Part shown: piece after piece, positions 13,035 to 24,907 of the stretch | How positions within the stretch are numbered: position 1 is the first letter of the stretch | How the letters are laid out: each line of letters opens with the position of its first letter | DNA from: Liolophura sinensis | Lineage: Eukaryota > Mollusca > Polyplacophora > Chitonida > Chitonidae | Reading direction: 5' to 3' | Length of the DNA: 64,000 bases | Assembly (NCBI RefSeq): GCF_032854445.1 | Contig: NC_088303.1 | Coordinates: 24,965,265 to 25,029,264, forward strand | The notes under the pieces: generated by a model | What the model was told of the DNA's origin: nothing | What the model saw: the letters and a program-made list of their open reading frames with translations, nothing else | Database searches by the model: none | Made by a program: the position numbers and the translations under genes

Positions 13035-16000
13035 AAGGTATATACACATATACAAGCATATATTCCCAATCCACAAAGAGAAAAAAAACCCAGCAGTAAC
13101 GAAAGAAGAAAAAAAAATCAAACAACAAAATTACAACACAAAATAAATAAGGGCATTGATAAACTTCTGGATAAAACTCGGATATATTTATATTGTTGTT
13201 TTTTTTTAATGTTTCTGAAATACCACACTATACATGTTCACATAATATATACAAACATACATGTAGTTGAAAACCACCAGCAGTTCAAGTACACACCTGT
13301 ATGTGCAGTTAAGGCTGGCTGGATTTGGGCCAGGCAGACAAAGTCACTTTATTTTGACAGGTAAACTCGTTAAGCCATTCACCCAGATATCCCTAGGTAA
13401 ACACATATATCAGGCAAATCCATAGCCTTCCTTTTTGGTGTTAGCTTAAAGATTCACAAGACCCCAGGCTGGATTAAGATCAGTGCCACGTTGAGACGTT
13501 TTTTATATCACATCTGAGAAAATTCCCTACTGAAGGCAAATCACTGTGGCAAACACATTAATTCCACAACATGATTGCCCAAACACAGGGGTGCACATGT
13601 CTGAGATGTTTAGCAGACTTCAACTGACTATTTAAAGCTCTTCTCGTCTAAACAAGTCATCAGGAATGCTGCCAAATGTGTGACTGTAGTGAGATGATGA
13701 GAGGGAAAATAAGACTAGTGATTTTTGTAAGGAGACAACCATTCCATCAGACCCAGCCAGACGTACATGTACATGTAGTTTCTTGTAATCAGAATACTTG
13801 CACCTTCCTCTAGTCACTGCAGTCATCTAACCTCATGTTTTCAACCAGTAAACATCTTTGTTTTCTTTAGATTACATATGCATGTATGAATGCTCTTTTC
13901 TTCATGTACATGCAACTGGTTCACACACTATACAATGCATACTTGAATAAACACCAAGGCATTTTCTGGCTTTTGAAATAAGTATAGACTTGTCTCACTG
14001 CGCTGGACATTCAAATAAAACCAATCAAACCGCTTTCTACACACTCTGTTTCACATGTCCATGTACATCTACATTGTTTATATGCAATGAAGTTGAGTAC
14101 TGCAGAATATGCGCACTCCCGCGTCATTATTCGGCGCACCTGTACTGTTAGGGCAAAGCGAACGGAGCATGCTCATTTTTATCGCATCAAACCAGGATTT
14201 ACTAATGGGTAGCCAATAGTATGCCATGGGTAGGGATAAACACAACTGCAATTCCCAATGATGTTCAAGGAAAACAGCATTATATGCATCATCATTTAGC
14301 CTAAATATGTGAATGATCTGTCGCTCACACAAATTCTGTTCATTGCAACGTCTGTGATGTCACTGCTACTTTTATTTATTTATGTGATTATTATTTTGCG
14401 CCCTACTCAAGAATAATTCACTTATACAAAGGCGGCCAGCATTATACAGTGGAGGAACTCGAGCCCAGAGAAAATCCACAGGTTGCTGGCAGATTTTCCC
14501 ATGTATGCCTAGAGATGAAGCCAGCATGAGTTTAGTAGTCGAAGTATGCTGACTGTTGGTTGAGGAATATTTGGATACACCATATTCATAGCTGCTCAAC
14601 CAACAGTCAACATGGTTGGACACAGGTGGCGGGCTGAATAACCACTCCACTTACCTCTTGCTAGTTCAATCCACATCGTAACATCTCCCCCTCTAATCAC
14701 AACATAAAATTTTGTCATTATTATCCAATAAAGTATCGTTTCTAAGGATAAAGCCTCCAGACCATGTGGTACTGTTGTGTTTTCAAAATGACCACCATGT
14801 GCATGTATTTAAAATGGGTGAATAAAATTTTGGGAACATGTCCATAATCAGACTTTTGTAGTTGTTCTTTTCTAACATTGATAGTGTTAGTTTCGACCAT
14901 TATTTTGGCAACGCAATTTTTAATTTTTTGATACAATCAGTATCTTAAATAAAGTCAACAACGAATTATAAGAACTACAAGTCCATGGGTTTGACTATTG
15001 GTGATTACTGATGACAGTTGTGTTGAAATCACTAGCGACAGCATAGCCTGGAGGCATTTCACTCGCCAAACGATGCTTTGTTGGATTATGATTACAAAAT
15101 TTAGTGTGGCGTTTGGAAGGGGAGATGTTACGATGTGGGTTTGACCAGCTAAAGGTAAGTCGGGTGGTTGTTCGGGCCACCTCCTCTTTCCCACCATTTA
15201 AACAAATTTTTGGTTGAACCCGCCATGAATATGGCATATCTAAATATTCCTCAACCAACAGTCAATGTACTCAGACTAGCATAAGCTGGACTTGAACTCA
15301 CAATGACTGTACTGATGAGAGTCTCCTGGGTAATTACCCTAGGCTAATGTGCTAACCACTAGGCCATGGAGTTCCCGTGTCATTGCTATATGTACATGTA
15401 TGTAAGCCACATGGTCACATTATTCTGATGCTCTTCCATGGAAACTAAAGTAATGTTATACCACACATTATCTACCTTTCAAGATTTAATTAGTAAATTT
15501 AATTTAGTAAATAGTTCTTACACATCTACTATAAATAGCACAGGACTGAAATGAAAAAAAAGTAATTACTTGGGCCCAGGCCCAAGTAATACAAATACAC
15601 AAATGCACTGTGTATACAAAAACATATACTGCTAATGTATAATTGTTGCCGATTTTCTTTCGGGCAATAGGGGTAGTGTAATTCTCCTGAATGAATGGAC
15701 ATGAACTACCTTCAGATACATACATGTATACAACCAGACACATGGATACTGGTCAGTGATCTTGGTCTGGCTGATCAATTTTTGATAATGTAATTATTCC
15801 ATGTACATTTCACCGATAACAGGGTTTCTGAGTTCTCTTACCTATGTATTCTATCTCTTATGCTACCATTTTAATCATTTAAAGTTGACTTTCCAACTAG
15901 TTCAATCGCTATGTTGTCTTGAAATTATTATTAATATATATGCTAATTACCTGGGGGCTTGTTCCACCAACAATTTGACAGCTCTGATGTCGCCACCCAC

Positions 16001-16438
16001 GATGGAGAAGTGAAGAGGGATGGCCCCTGAGGAAGCTTTCTTGAGAATGTCACAGTTTGTTTTTTCAATCAGCCATCTAAGAACATAGGTGTGGCCGTAA
16101 AGAGAGCTGAGATGTGCAGCCGTCGCCCCGGAACCATCCTGATCGTCTGCTTTGCAGTCAGTGTTGTACAGCAACCAAGACAAGGCCTTCAAGTTTCCTG
16201 TCGCCGCGGCATCGTGTGCTGCTGTAGAACCGACATGAGATCGTTTATTCCCCAGGAATCCGCAATGATTTACCAAAAAATCCAAAACTTCACACCTGTC
16301 ATTTCGTGCAGCATAATGTAAGCACGTTGCGCCGTTTTCGTCCACAATGTTTTGGGACAAGTTCGACTCGGCTTCCAGAGCTCGTAGCGACTCCAGATCC
16401 CCTGCTTTGGCCGCTGCCAGGGCACGGCTTGCTACCAT
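8183..16438 (-). CDS. ESPN: Espin-like ankyrin-repeat actin-bundling protein, 5' four coding exons (partial gene)
   Basis: Espins cross-link actin filaments in stereocilia, microvilli and sensory bristles. Four minus-strand exons join in phase: 16438-15951 (ATG start, ends phase 2), 10041-9855, 8974-8789 and 8311-8183. All have AG/GT borders, and together they give about 330 residues. The product is almost entirely ankyrin repeats. Visible repeat signatures include GATCLHYAARND, STAAHDAAATGNLKALSWLL, GMSCLHAAAQMGNLDIVKWL, GATPLHYAASRGHREIVEWM and GSPLHNAAELGQ. Their order and spacing match the espin N-terminus from its first residues, including the short leader before repeat 1. Exon 4 ends in KRQQQ followed by a good donor, so the gene continues. 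The proline-rich, WH2 and C-terminal actin-bundling parts were not found in 1-8182 and probably lie beyond the left edge. The start is the only ATG near the family N-terminus. An espin-like paralogue is possible; a generic ankyrin protein is less likely. Confidence 0.9.
10618..10712 (-). mobile_element. Different tRNA-like SINE head
   Basis: On minus: 'ggccaagacagtgtggttaa' (A box) and 'ggtgtgggttcaatcctgcc' (B box). No tRNA cloverleaf is complete, so it is read as a SINE or tRNA pseudogene. Confidence 0.5.
11383..11462 (-). mobile_element. SINE tail fragment
   Basis: 'tactcaagaatatttcactt' and 'ggcggccagcattatggtgg'. Confidence 0.75.
11605..11985 (+). repeat. 108-bp tandem repeat, about 3.5 copies
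   Basis: The unit contains 'aaatccattattgttctaca', 'ctggtacaccaaatggtcca' and 'cctgtacattgttcatgatg', and lies in the first ESPN intron. Period 108 keeps a 36-residue repeat open on both strands. No sign that it is coding. Confidence 0.9.
12990..13030 (+). repeat. (AT)n microsatellite
   Basis: Uninterrupted alternating AT. Confidence 0.9.
14371..15375 (-). mobile_element. tRNA-derived SINE (minus), split in two by a hAT-like insertion
   Basis: 14371-14530 is the 3' tail and body ('tttatttatttatg', 'cggccagcattata'). 15279-15375 is the matching 5' part ('ctggacttgaactcaca', B-box complement, then 'gtgctaaccactaggcc'). The break falls in the SINE word gccagcatgagctgg, with agcat(g/a)ag present on both sides. 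Confidence 0.85.
14531..15278. mobile_element. Non-autonomous hAT-like DNA element nested in a SINE
   Basis: About 748 bp. The ends share 'gactgttggttgaggaatat' and 'ccatattcat', then in the subterminal region 'acatcgtaacatctcccc', in opposite orientation, giving inverted arms of about 180 bp. An approximately 8-bp duplication agcat(g/a)ag borders it, as for hAT elements. No transposase. Confidence 0.75.
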
Positions 16439-17667
16439 TTTGCTTCGTTGATTTGTATTCTGTGTTCACGACATTCTAACGCGCTGTTTTTCCAACCTTT
16501 TCCCTCCGTTTAACTTCAATCACTGCATGTCAAATCCCCCCATGTTTACGATTCTGCAACAAGCCCTTCCGTTCACAAGCAGCGCCACCTAGCGACAGTC
16601 ATAAGAACTGACAAACCACACCCTAATCGTTGACGCGATAACAAATAGGCCTATATCTGCGTATGCTCAAAAAACAAGATGACTCAAACTCACATTCGCA
16701 CGAAGGACAGGAAAAAATCGCAAATCATTATTTACAAAATGACATGGCGTTGAACATACATAGATGATGGCACAATTCCTATATAAATGTATACGTCGCA
16801 TTTCAGAACTGGCCAAATACATAATGTATACATAATGCCTACTTACTCAAAATAAAGTGAAAATTGTTAGCAAAAGTCAGAGCAATCACTTACTACCTAA
16901 AAGCTTTAAAAGTTACGGTCATCAAAATTTGATATTCTTTTACAAGTGTCTTAAGTACTAGATGAAAAGATATCAAAATCTGTGAAATCTTAAGCTTACC
17001 GTATATGTATATATATATGGTTAACCCTTAAAAAATTGTACAGGCCTAAAATGCTCCGTTAAAGCATAAATTGATGTTCACAGTGATTCATGACGATTTT
17101 CATGACGGTTCTGTGCAAATGCGGGTGGAATCTTTCATACAACCCCTTGTCAATGCAATAGGACTTCACACAGGTAAATCATGAAAATACATGGAGGCCT
17201 GGAAATAAGATATAAACATATCCATTTACGCCAGCTCAACCATATTGTTGCGTAGGAAGCAAAAGAAAAAAAGTTAGTGGAGGTGGGGGTAGGGGGAGGG
17301 AAATTGCAATATGTTAACCAATGAGGCAAGGGTCCAGGGGCAGCGAAGGACGCGGACACTCTTGAATCATATATAGTGTGTTTTAAGAGGAAAAATAAGC
17401 AGATAATTAAATCTTGCACATTTTGGCACAAAGTTTGCCACCGGATCGCTCCTGTGTGCTTACACTGACATAAGCGAAGGAGATCGTTTGGCACGGTGTT
17501 TCGATGCCTTTATTAGGAACAAGTGTGCATGTTTTTCACTCTGATTGTTTGCTGAATTGCATAACCTTTTCAATGACAAGATGATGCCATAAGCCTTCAC
17601 CCCTACGCCGAAGCTGAAAATATCTGACCAATGAACTTTCACATTTTATGTCATATGCTTTAACGAA
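16439..17667. other. ESPN upstream region, nothing else seen
   Basis: It should hold the ESPN 5' UTR and promoter. The first 200 bp are relatively CpG-rich; no TATA box is convincing. Confidence 0.4.
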
Positions 17668-20150
17668 TGTGGGGCATCAACAACCCCCACTTCCCCCACC
17701 ACCACCCCAAACATTTCCCTCTCCTGGACATTTTCCCCTCCGGACATTTTCCCCTCCCTATGTGTAAATGTAATCTTCTGTGGTCTGTCCTCCATTATCC
17801 ATGGCCAGGAGTGGTTCTTAATCATGAAAATATTTACAAACTGGAAAGTTTTGGCAAAAACTTGCAGCAGTTTTTTTCCATGTGTGGCGTTCAATTTAAT
17901 TAAATCGACAATCAGTCGATACAATGTAGGTCTTATGTGGGAAAAGGACAGTAGACAAAATAAACGGAAAGCTTAGTCATGATAAATAGATGTTTTGTTA
18001 TTTTGAACAACAGGCTGAGAACAAGTATTGTTTCTCAGTTTCTCAGTGAATACATTTTAGTACATAGTTCAGGTGTTACGGTCTCAGGGTCGTAGAAGCC
18101 ATGGCCACATCTTTCCCAAGACTTTCTAGTGGCCGCCTGAGTGAAGGATGGCTATGACCCACCAAATGGGACAGCTGGAGGTTCCAGGACTCACACAAGT
18201 TACTGGTTCTGTTCCCACCTTTCAAAGTAATGTCAAGAACATTCCACGTTTCCGGGGCAAATATTGGTGGAACTCAACGGAAACGAACTGTGAGAACAGC
18301 ACCATTGTTGTCTGCAGGTGGTTGGATCCTTCGAAACGTTCCACTCATGTAGGTCTGATTAAAAAAGGTCAACAAATGTTCAAGCCCAGTCGGGGCGTTA
18401 TTCTTCAAAAACTGCATTCCTCGACGAATGTCTTCCAGTTGTAAAAAGGCCAAGCCATCCATCATCCCACAGAAATGCTTCACGGCTGGCTTTTGATTGT
18501 AACGCTGTGTCAGTCCAAAGTTTGGAACTTTTCGGCATGTGGATTCAGTCAGGTGGTAGAAGCACCTTTTGATGTTAAATGATTCCCAAATATCGCGTTA
18601 ACTGCCAGCATTGCAGCCTGCTCAGAATCTGTCGTCACTGTTGTGGGATTGGGGATAAATCCAAGCTCCCCACATCTGTCAATTACAACTCGGAGCATGG
18701 CTTTATAGGTTGTCTGAGTGTTGTTAGGGAGTAAGGCATAAACACAAGAAATAGAACTGTCACGTTATGGTCTTCGCATGACATACAATTGGCTAAACAG
18801 TGAAAGTGCCCTACCAAAATTGCCATTCATAAACCAGTGTTCAAACTGCGTGTAAGGTGGTGGTGACAGCAACTCAACATGGAAAAGTCTTCCTGCCAGT
18901 GCATTCACATCTTATTCTGTTGGACTTCGTGACTTATTGATGTACATGTGGCCTTCATAGCACAGTTGGTCACCACCTCTACAGGTCTTGATCACCTTCA
19001 TGATGTTGTATAAGACCTGTGTTCAGTTTCTCTCCTTTTATAGAGCAATGCCGTCGATGTCAGAGTGTAGTAGCTTGCAGGTCACTTCCTGTCCAGAGCC
19101 CATAAAAAACTCTAAATTCATGAATAAAATGTGTAATACTCTTAATTAAAAGGCAGGATACCTTTTGTTTTCACCCAGAAGTGATGGTATGGCTTTATAT
19201 GCTATACAAATGTGTAATACTGTTAGTTAAAATGCAGGACACCTTTTGTTTACACCCAGAAGTGATGGTATGTGTAATACTGTTAGTTAAAAGGCAGGAC
19301 ACCTTTTGTTTACACTCAGAATTCCAGATAATCTTTAGTATTTATTCCTCTGTCTATGGTATAGCTACATTTTTCTTTTTTTATCCAATTATGCTTAGCA
19401 CCCCCTGTGGGTGATTATTTTCTCTAAAGGGCAAAACAGCAATGCAAATAAAATGGCTGTAGCCAGTTTACCAGGCTTTTGAGTTAATCCCTTGACAGAG
19501 AATCGATTAGCCTAAGTGTAAAGATTGATGACTTGACACAGCTTACTCCAAATTCTAGAGCACACAGGTCTATTCATTAAGCTTTTATCACAAAACTGTT
19601 TTGTTTCTTCTGTCCACTGTACTTTTCCCACTTTTTTCTTCACTGTACAGTTTCATTGAATGGTTTTAAATACCATACACATGCGTATCTTCCTTTCATA
19701 TGATGGCACCCAGCATTATTATGGAAAGTTCCACTTTGATTATCAACACATCTTCACTGTATGAAGACAACTACCTGAATTTTGTGAAGATATAAAAAAA
19801 ACCACTGTTTTGCCCCCCTGGTAGGCTGCAGAGGCCTTAAAATCTTCACCATATGAAGAAAAATACCTGAATTTTTGTAAAAAATTGAATTTCTAAAAAA
19901 ACATGTGAATATGTAAAAAAAAAAAATTGCTTATTTTGACCTCCTGGGCAAACACTGAGAACGAGGGACTCAAATTCAAATTACAGATTACAAGAAAATC
20001 ATATTTGTATTTCCCACTGATCATATATACATGCAGATATATAGGTAGGAGAAAATGTCCAGGAGGGGAAAATGTCCAGAGGGGAAAATATCCGGTGGAG
20101 GGTGGGGGGGGGGGGGATATTATGGGGGTGGGTGTCCGTACCCCACTATA
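17668..20150. mobile_element. MULE-type DNA transposon with inverted ends
   Basis: About 95-bp imperfect inverted termini (17668-17765 and 20045-20150) each start GTGGGG(C/T)A, pass through a C-rich stretch and end with two or three copies of GGACATTTTCCCCTC. They enclose a MULE transposase remnant on minus. No convincing 9-bp target duplication was seen. Confidence 0.75.
18085..19010 (-). pseudogene. MULE transposase, broken
   Basis: Minus-strand blocks in order: KTCRGGDQLCYEGHMYINK (FLYWCH-like, near 19000); ELLSPPPYTQFEHWFMNGNF; CVYALLPNNTQTTYKAMLRV with CGELGFIPNPTTVTTDSEQA (MULE core, acidic D..E); VKHFCGMMDGLAFLQLEDIR; TYMSGTFRRIQPPADNNGAV; and PETWNVLDITLKGGNRTSNL with LVGHSHPS. At least four stops or frame changes interrupt it. 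Confidence 0.8.
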
Positions 20151-20459
20151 ATGTTGATTCTGATAAATGCAGAAACAACGTCTCCAACCCATCACCCCGC
20201 AGCTTCTTTCCTACATCACTGTGCACTTGTATTATGTGAGAGCCTACTATGCAAAAAATGAAAGTTGCCTGTTTTGTGGTTATTGCAGTTCAGTCTCATC
20301 ATTCCAGGCGAAATCTTCTTATGGATGAACGTCAGTCGGCCTTACATTTTCTTGGAGGTCGACATAATTTACAGTTGTGAATGTTGCAATTCTCTCCCAC
20401 TCACCTTTATCAATGTCAGTTTATAGGTTAGCGTTGGTAGTTGGTCGTTTTCTTTGCTA

Positions 20460-20785
20460 TCATCACAACTCGTCTCCAGTTTTCAGATGTTTGTAACCCA
20501 TTATCAGGCACTTGTCTCCAGTTTTCGAACGTTTGTCACCCATTATCAGACTTGTCTCCCATTTCAAGATGTTTGTCACCCATTATCAGGCACTTGTCTC
20601 CAGTTTTCAGGTGTTTGTCATATCTTACCAGACCCATTATTAAGCCTTGTCTCCAGCTTACTAACGTTTGTCACCCATTATCAGGCACTTGACTTCAGTT
20701 TCCAGATGTTTGTCAGCCATTATCAGACACTTGTTTCCAGTTTCCAGACATTTTTCAGCCTTCAGCAGACAATGGTTCAATGTAA
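20460..20785 (+). repeat. About 42-bp tandem repeat leading into the 60-bp minisatellite
   Basis: Units of 'cacttgtctccagttttcag' plus 'atgtttgtcacccattatcagg', 7-8 degenerate copies. It shares the word cacttgtctcc with the adjoining 60-bp array. Confidence 0.8.
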
Positions 20786-23700
20786 TGGCAATGTAAAGGT
20801 TCACTCACATTTACCAAACACTTGTCTCCTGTCCCCAAACAGACAAAGTCCTGTAAAGGTTCATTCACATTTACCAAACATTTGTCCCCTTTCCTCAGAC
20901 AGACAAAGTCCTGTAAAGGTTCACTCACATTTACCATACACTTACCTCCTGTCCCCAGACAGACAAAGTCCTGTAAAGGTTCACTCACATTTACCAAACA
21001 CTTGTCTCCTGTCCCCAGACAAAGTCCTGTAAAGGTTCACTAACATTTACCAAACACTTGTCTCCTATCCCCAGACAGACAAAGTCCTGTAAAGGTTCAC
21101 TCACATTTACCATACACTTGTCTCCTGTCCCCAGACAGACAAAGTCCTGTAAAGGTTCACTCACATTTACCATACACTTGTCTCCTGTCCCCAGACAGAC
21201 AAAGTCCTGTAAAGGTTCACTCACATTTACCAAACACTTGTCGCCTGTCCCCAGACAGACAAAGTCATGTAAAGGTTCACTCACATTTACCATACACTTG
21301 TCTCCTGTACCCAGACAGACAAAGTCCTGTAAAGGTTCACTCACATGTACCTTACACTTGTCTCCTGTCCCCAGACAGACAAATTCCTGTGAAGGTTCAC
21401 TCACATTTACCATACACTTATCTCCTGTCCCCAGACAGACAAAGTCCTGTAAAGGTTCACTCACATTTACCATACACTTGTCTCCTGTACCCAGACATAC
21501 AAAGTCCTGTAACGGTTCACTCACATGTACCTTACACTTGTCTCCTGTCCCCAGACAGACAAAGTCCTGTAAAGGTTCACTCACATTTACCAAACACTTG
21601 TCTCCTGTCCCCAGACAGACAAAGTCCTGTAAAGGTTCACTCACATTTACCATACACTTATCTCCTGTCCCCAGACAGACAAAATCCTGTAAAGGTTCAC
21701 TCACATTTACCAAACACTTGTCTCCTGTCCCCAGACAAACAAAGCCCTGTACAGGTTCACTCACACTTACCATACACTTGTCTCCTATCCCCAGACAGAC
21801 AAAGTCCTGTAAAGGTTCACTCACATTTAGCATACACTTTTCTCCTGTCCTCAGACAGACAATGTCCTGTAAAGGTTCATTCATATTTACCAAACACTTG
21901 TCTCCTGTCCCCAGACAAAGTCCTGTAAAGGTTCACTCACATTTACCATACACTTGTCTCCCGTCCCAGACAGACAATGTCCTGTAAAGGTTCACTCACA
22001 TTTACCAAACACTTGTCTCCTTTCCCCAGACAAAGTCCTGTAAAGGTTCATTCACATTTACCAAACACTTGTCTCCTGTCCCCAGACAGACAAAGTCCTG
22101 TAAAGGTTCACTCACATTTACCAAACACTTGTCTCCTGTCCTCAGACATTTACCATATGCTTGTCTCCTGTCCCCAGACAGATAAAGTCCTGTAAAGGTT
22201 CATTCACATTTACCATACACTTTTCTCCTGCCCTCAGACAGACAAATCCTGTAAAGGTTCACTCACATTTACCATACATTTGTCTCTTGTCCCCAGACAA
22301 AGTCCTGTAAAGGTTCACTCTCATTTACCATGCACTTGTCTCCTATCCCCAGACAGACAATGTCCTGTAAAGGTTCTTTCACATTTACCAAACACTTGTC
22401 TCCTGTCCCCAGACAGACAAAGTCCTGTAAAGGTTCACTCACATTTACCAAACACTTGTCTCCTGTCCCCAGACAGACAAATTCCTGTACAGGTTCACTC
22501 ACATTTACCAATCACTTGTCTCCTGTCCCCAGACAAAGTCCTGTAAAAGTTCACTCACATTTACCAAACACTTGTCTCTTATCCTCAGACAGACAAAGTC
22601 CTGTAAAGGTTCACTCACAATTACCAATCCCTTGTCTCCTGTCCCCAGACAGACAAAGTCCTGTAAAGGTTCCCTCACATTTACCATACACTTATCTCCT
22701 GTCCCCAGACAGACAAAGTACTGTAAAGGTTCACTCACATTTACCAAACACTTGTCTCCTGTCCCCAGACAAAGTCCTGTAAAGGTTCTTTCACATTTAC
22801 CAAACACTTGTCTCCTGTCCCCAGACAGACAAAGTCCTGTAAAGGTTCACTCACATTTACCAAACACTTGTCTCCTGTCCCCAGACAGACAAATTCCTGT
22901 ACAGGTTCACTCACATTTACCAATCACTTGTCTCCTGTCCCCAGACAAAGTCCTGTAAAGGTTCACTCACATTTACCAAACACTTGTCTCTTATCCTCAG
23001 ACAGACAAAGTCCTGTAAAGGCTCACTCACAATTACCAATCCCTTGTCTCCTGTCCCCAGACAGACAAAGTCCTGTAAAGGTTCACTCACATTTACCATA
23101 CACTTATCTCCTGTCCCCAGACAGACAAAGTCCTGTAAAGGTTCACTCACATTTACCAAACACTTGTCTCCTGTCCCCAGACAGACAAAGTCCTGTAAAG
23201 GTTCGCTCACATTTACCAAACACTTGTCTCCTGTCCCCAGACAGACAAAGTCCTGTTAAGGTTCACTCACATTTACCATACACTTGTCTCCTATCCTCAG
23301 ACAAAGTCCTGTAAAGGTTCAGTCACATTTACCATACACTTGTCTCCTGTCCCCAGACAGACAAAGTCCTGTATAAGTTCGCTCACATTTACCAAACACT
23401 TGTCTCCTGTCCCCAGACAGACAATGTCCTGTAAAGGTTCACTCACATTTACCAAACACTTGTCTCCTATCCTCAGACAAAGTCCTGTAAAGGTTCACTC
23501 ACATTTACCATACACTTGTCTCCTGTCCCCAGACAGACAAAATCCTGTAAAGGTTCACTCACATTTACCATACATTTGTCTCCTGTCCCCAGACAAAGTC
23601 CTGTAAAGGTTTACTCTCATTTACCATGCACTTGTCTCCTATCCTCAGACAGACAATGTCCTGTAAAGGTTCATTCACATTTACCAAACACTTGTCTCCC

Positions 23701-24907
23701 GTCCCCAGACAGACAAAGTCCTGTAGAGGTTCACTCACATTTACGATACACTTTTCTCCTGTCCTCAGACAGACAAAGTTCTGTAAAGGTTCACTCACAT
23801 TTACCAAACACTTGTCTCCTGTCCCCAGACAGACAAATTCCTGTAACGGTTCACTCACATTTACCATACACTTATCTCCTGTCCCAAGACAGACAAAGTA
23901 CTGTAAAGGTTCATTCACATTTACCATACACTTGTCTCCTGTCCCCAGACAGACAGTGTCCTGTAAAGGTTCACTCACATTTACCATACACTTGTCTCCT
24001 GTCCCCAGACAAAGTCCTGTAAAGTTTTACTCACATTTACCAAACACTTGTCTCCTGTCCCTAGACAGACAAAGTCCTGTAAAGTTTCACTCACATTTAC
24101 CAAACAATTGTCTCCTGTCCCTAGACAGACAAAGTCCTGTAAAGGTTCACTCACATTTACCAAACACTTGTCTCCTGTCCTCAGACAGACAAATCCTGTA
24201 AAGGTTCATTCACATTTACCATACATTTGTCTCTTGTCCCCAGACAAAGTCCTGTAAAGGTTCACTCTCATTTACCATACACTTGTCTCCTATCCCCAGA
24301 CAGACAATGTCCTGTAAAGGTTCTTTCACATTTACCAAACACTTGTCTCCTGTCCCCAGACAGACAAAGTCCTGTAAAGGTTCACTCACATTTACCAAAC
24401 ACTTGTCTCCTGTCCCCAGACAGACAAAGTCCTGTAAAGGTTCACTCACATTTACCAAACACTTGTCTCCTGTCCCCAGACAGACAAAGTCCTGTAAAGA
24501 TTCACTCACATTGACCATACACTTGTCTCCTATCCCCAGACAGACAAAGTCCTGTAAAGGTTCTCTCACATTTACCAAACACTTGTCTCCTGTTCCCAGA
24601 CAGACAAAGCCCTGTAAAGGTTCACTCACATTTACCAAACACTTGTCTCCTGTCCCCAGACAGACAAAGTCCTGTAAAGGTTCACTCACATTTACCATAC
24701 ACTTGTCTCCTGTCCCCAGACAAAGTCCTGTAAAGGTTCACTCACATTTACCAAACACTTGTCTCCTATCCTCAGACAGACAAAGTCCTGTAAAGGTTCA
24801 CTCACATTTACCACATACTTTTCTCCTGTCCTCAGACAGACAAAGTTCTGTAAAGGTTCACTCACAATTACCGAACACTTGTCTCCTGTCCCCAGACAGA
24901 CAAAGTC
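20785..24907 (+). repeat. 60-bp minisatellite, about 70 copies
   Basis: The consensus unit contains 'cttgtctcctgtccccagac', 'agacaaagtcctgtaaaggt' and 'tcactcacatttaccataca'. Many units are 52 bp because one 'agacagac' step is missing. Period 60 keeps both strands open for long stretches (20-residue repeats), broken by the 52-bp variants. Higher-order duplications are visible. Confidence 0.97.

Noticed and set aside
14640..15258. Small ORFs in the hAT-like element
   Set aside because: No transposase motifs; the element is non-coding.
20785..24907. Long ORFs of 100-309 residues on both strands of the minisatellite
   Set aside because: A 60-bp period keeps any stop-free frame open on either strand; 52-bp units break the frames and no start or splice context fits. 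Treated as satellite.
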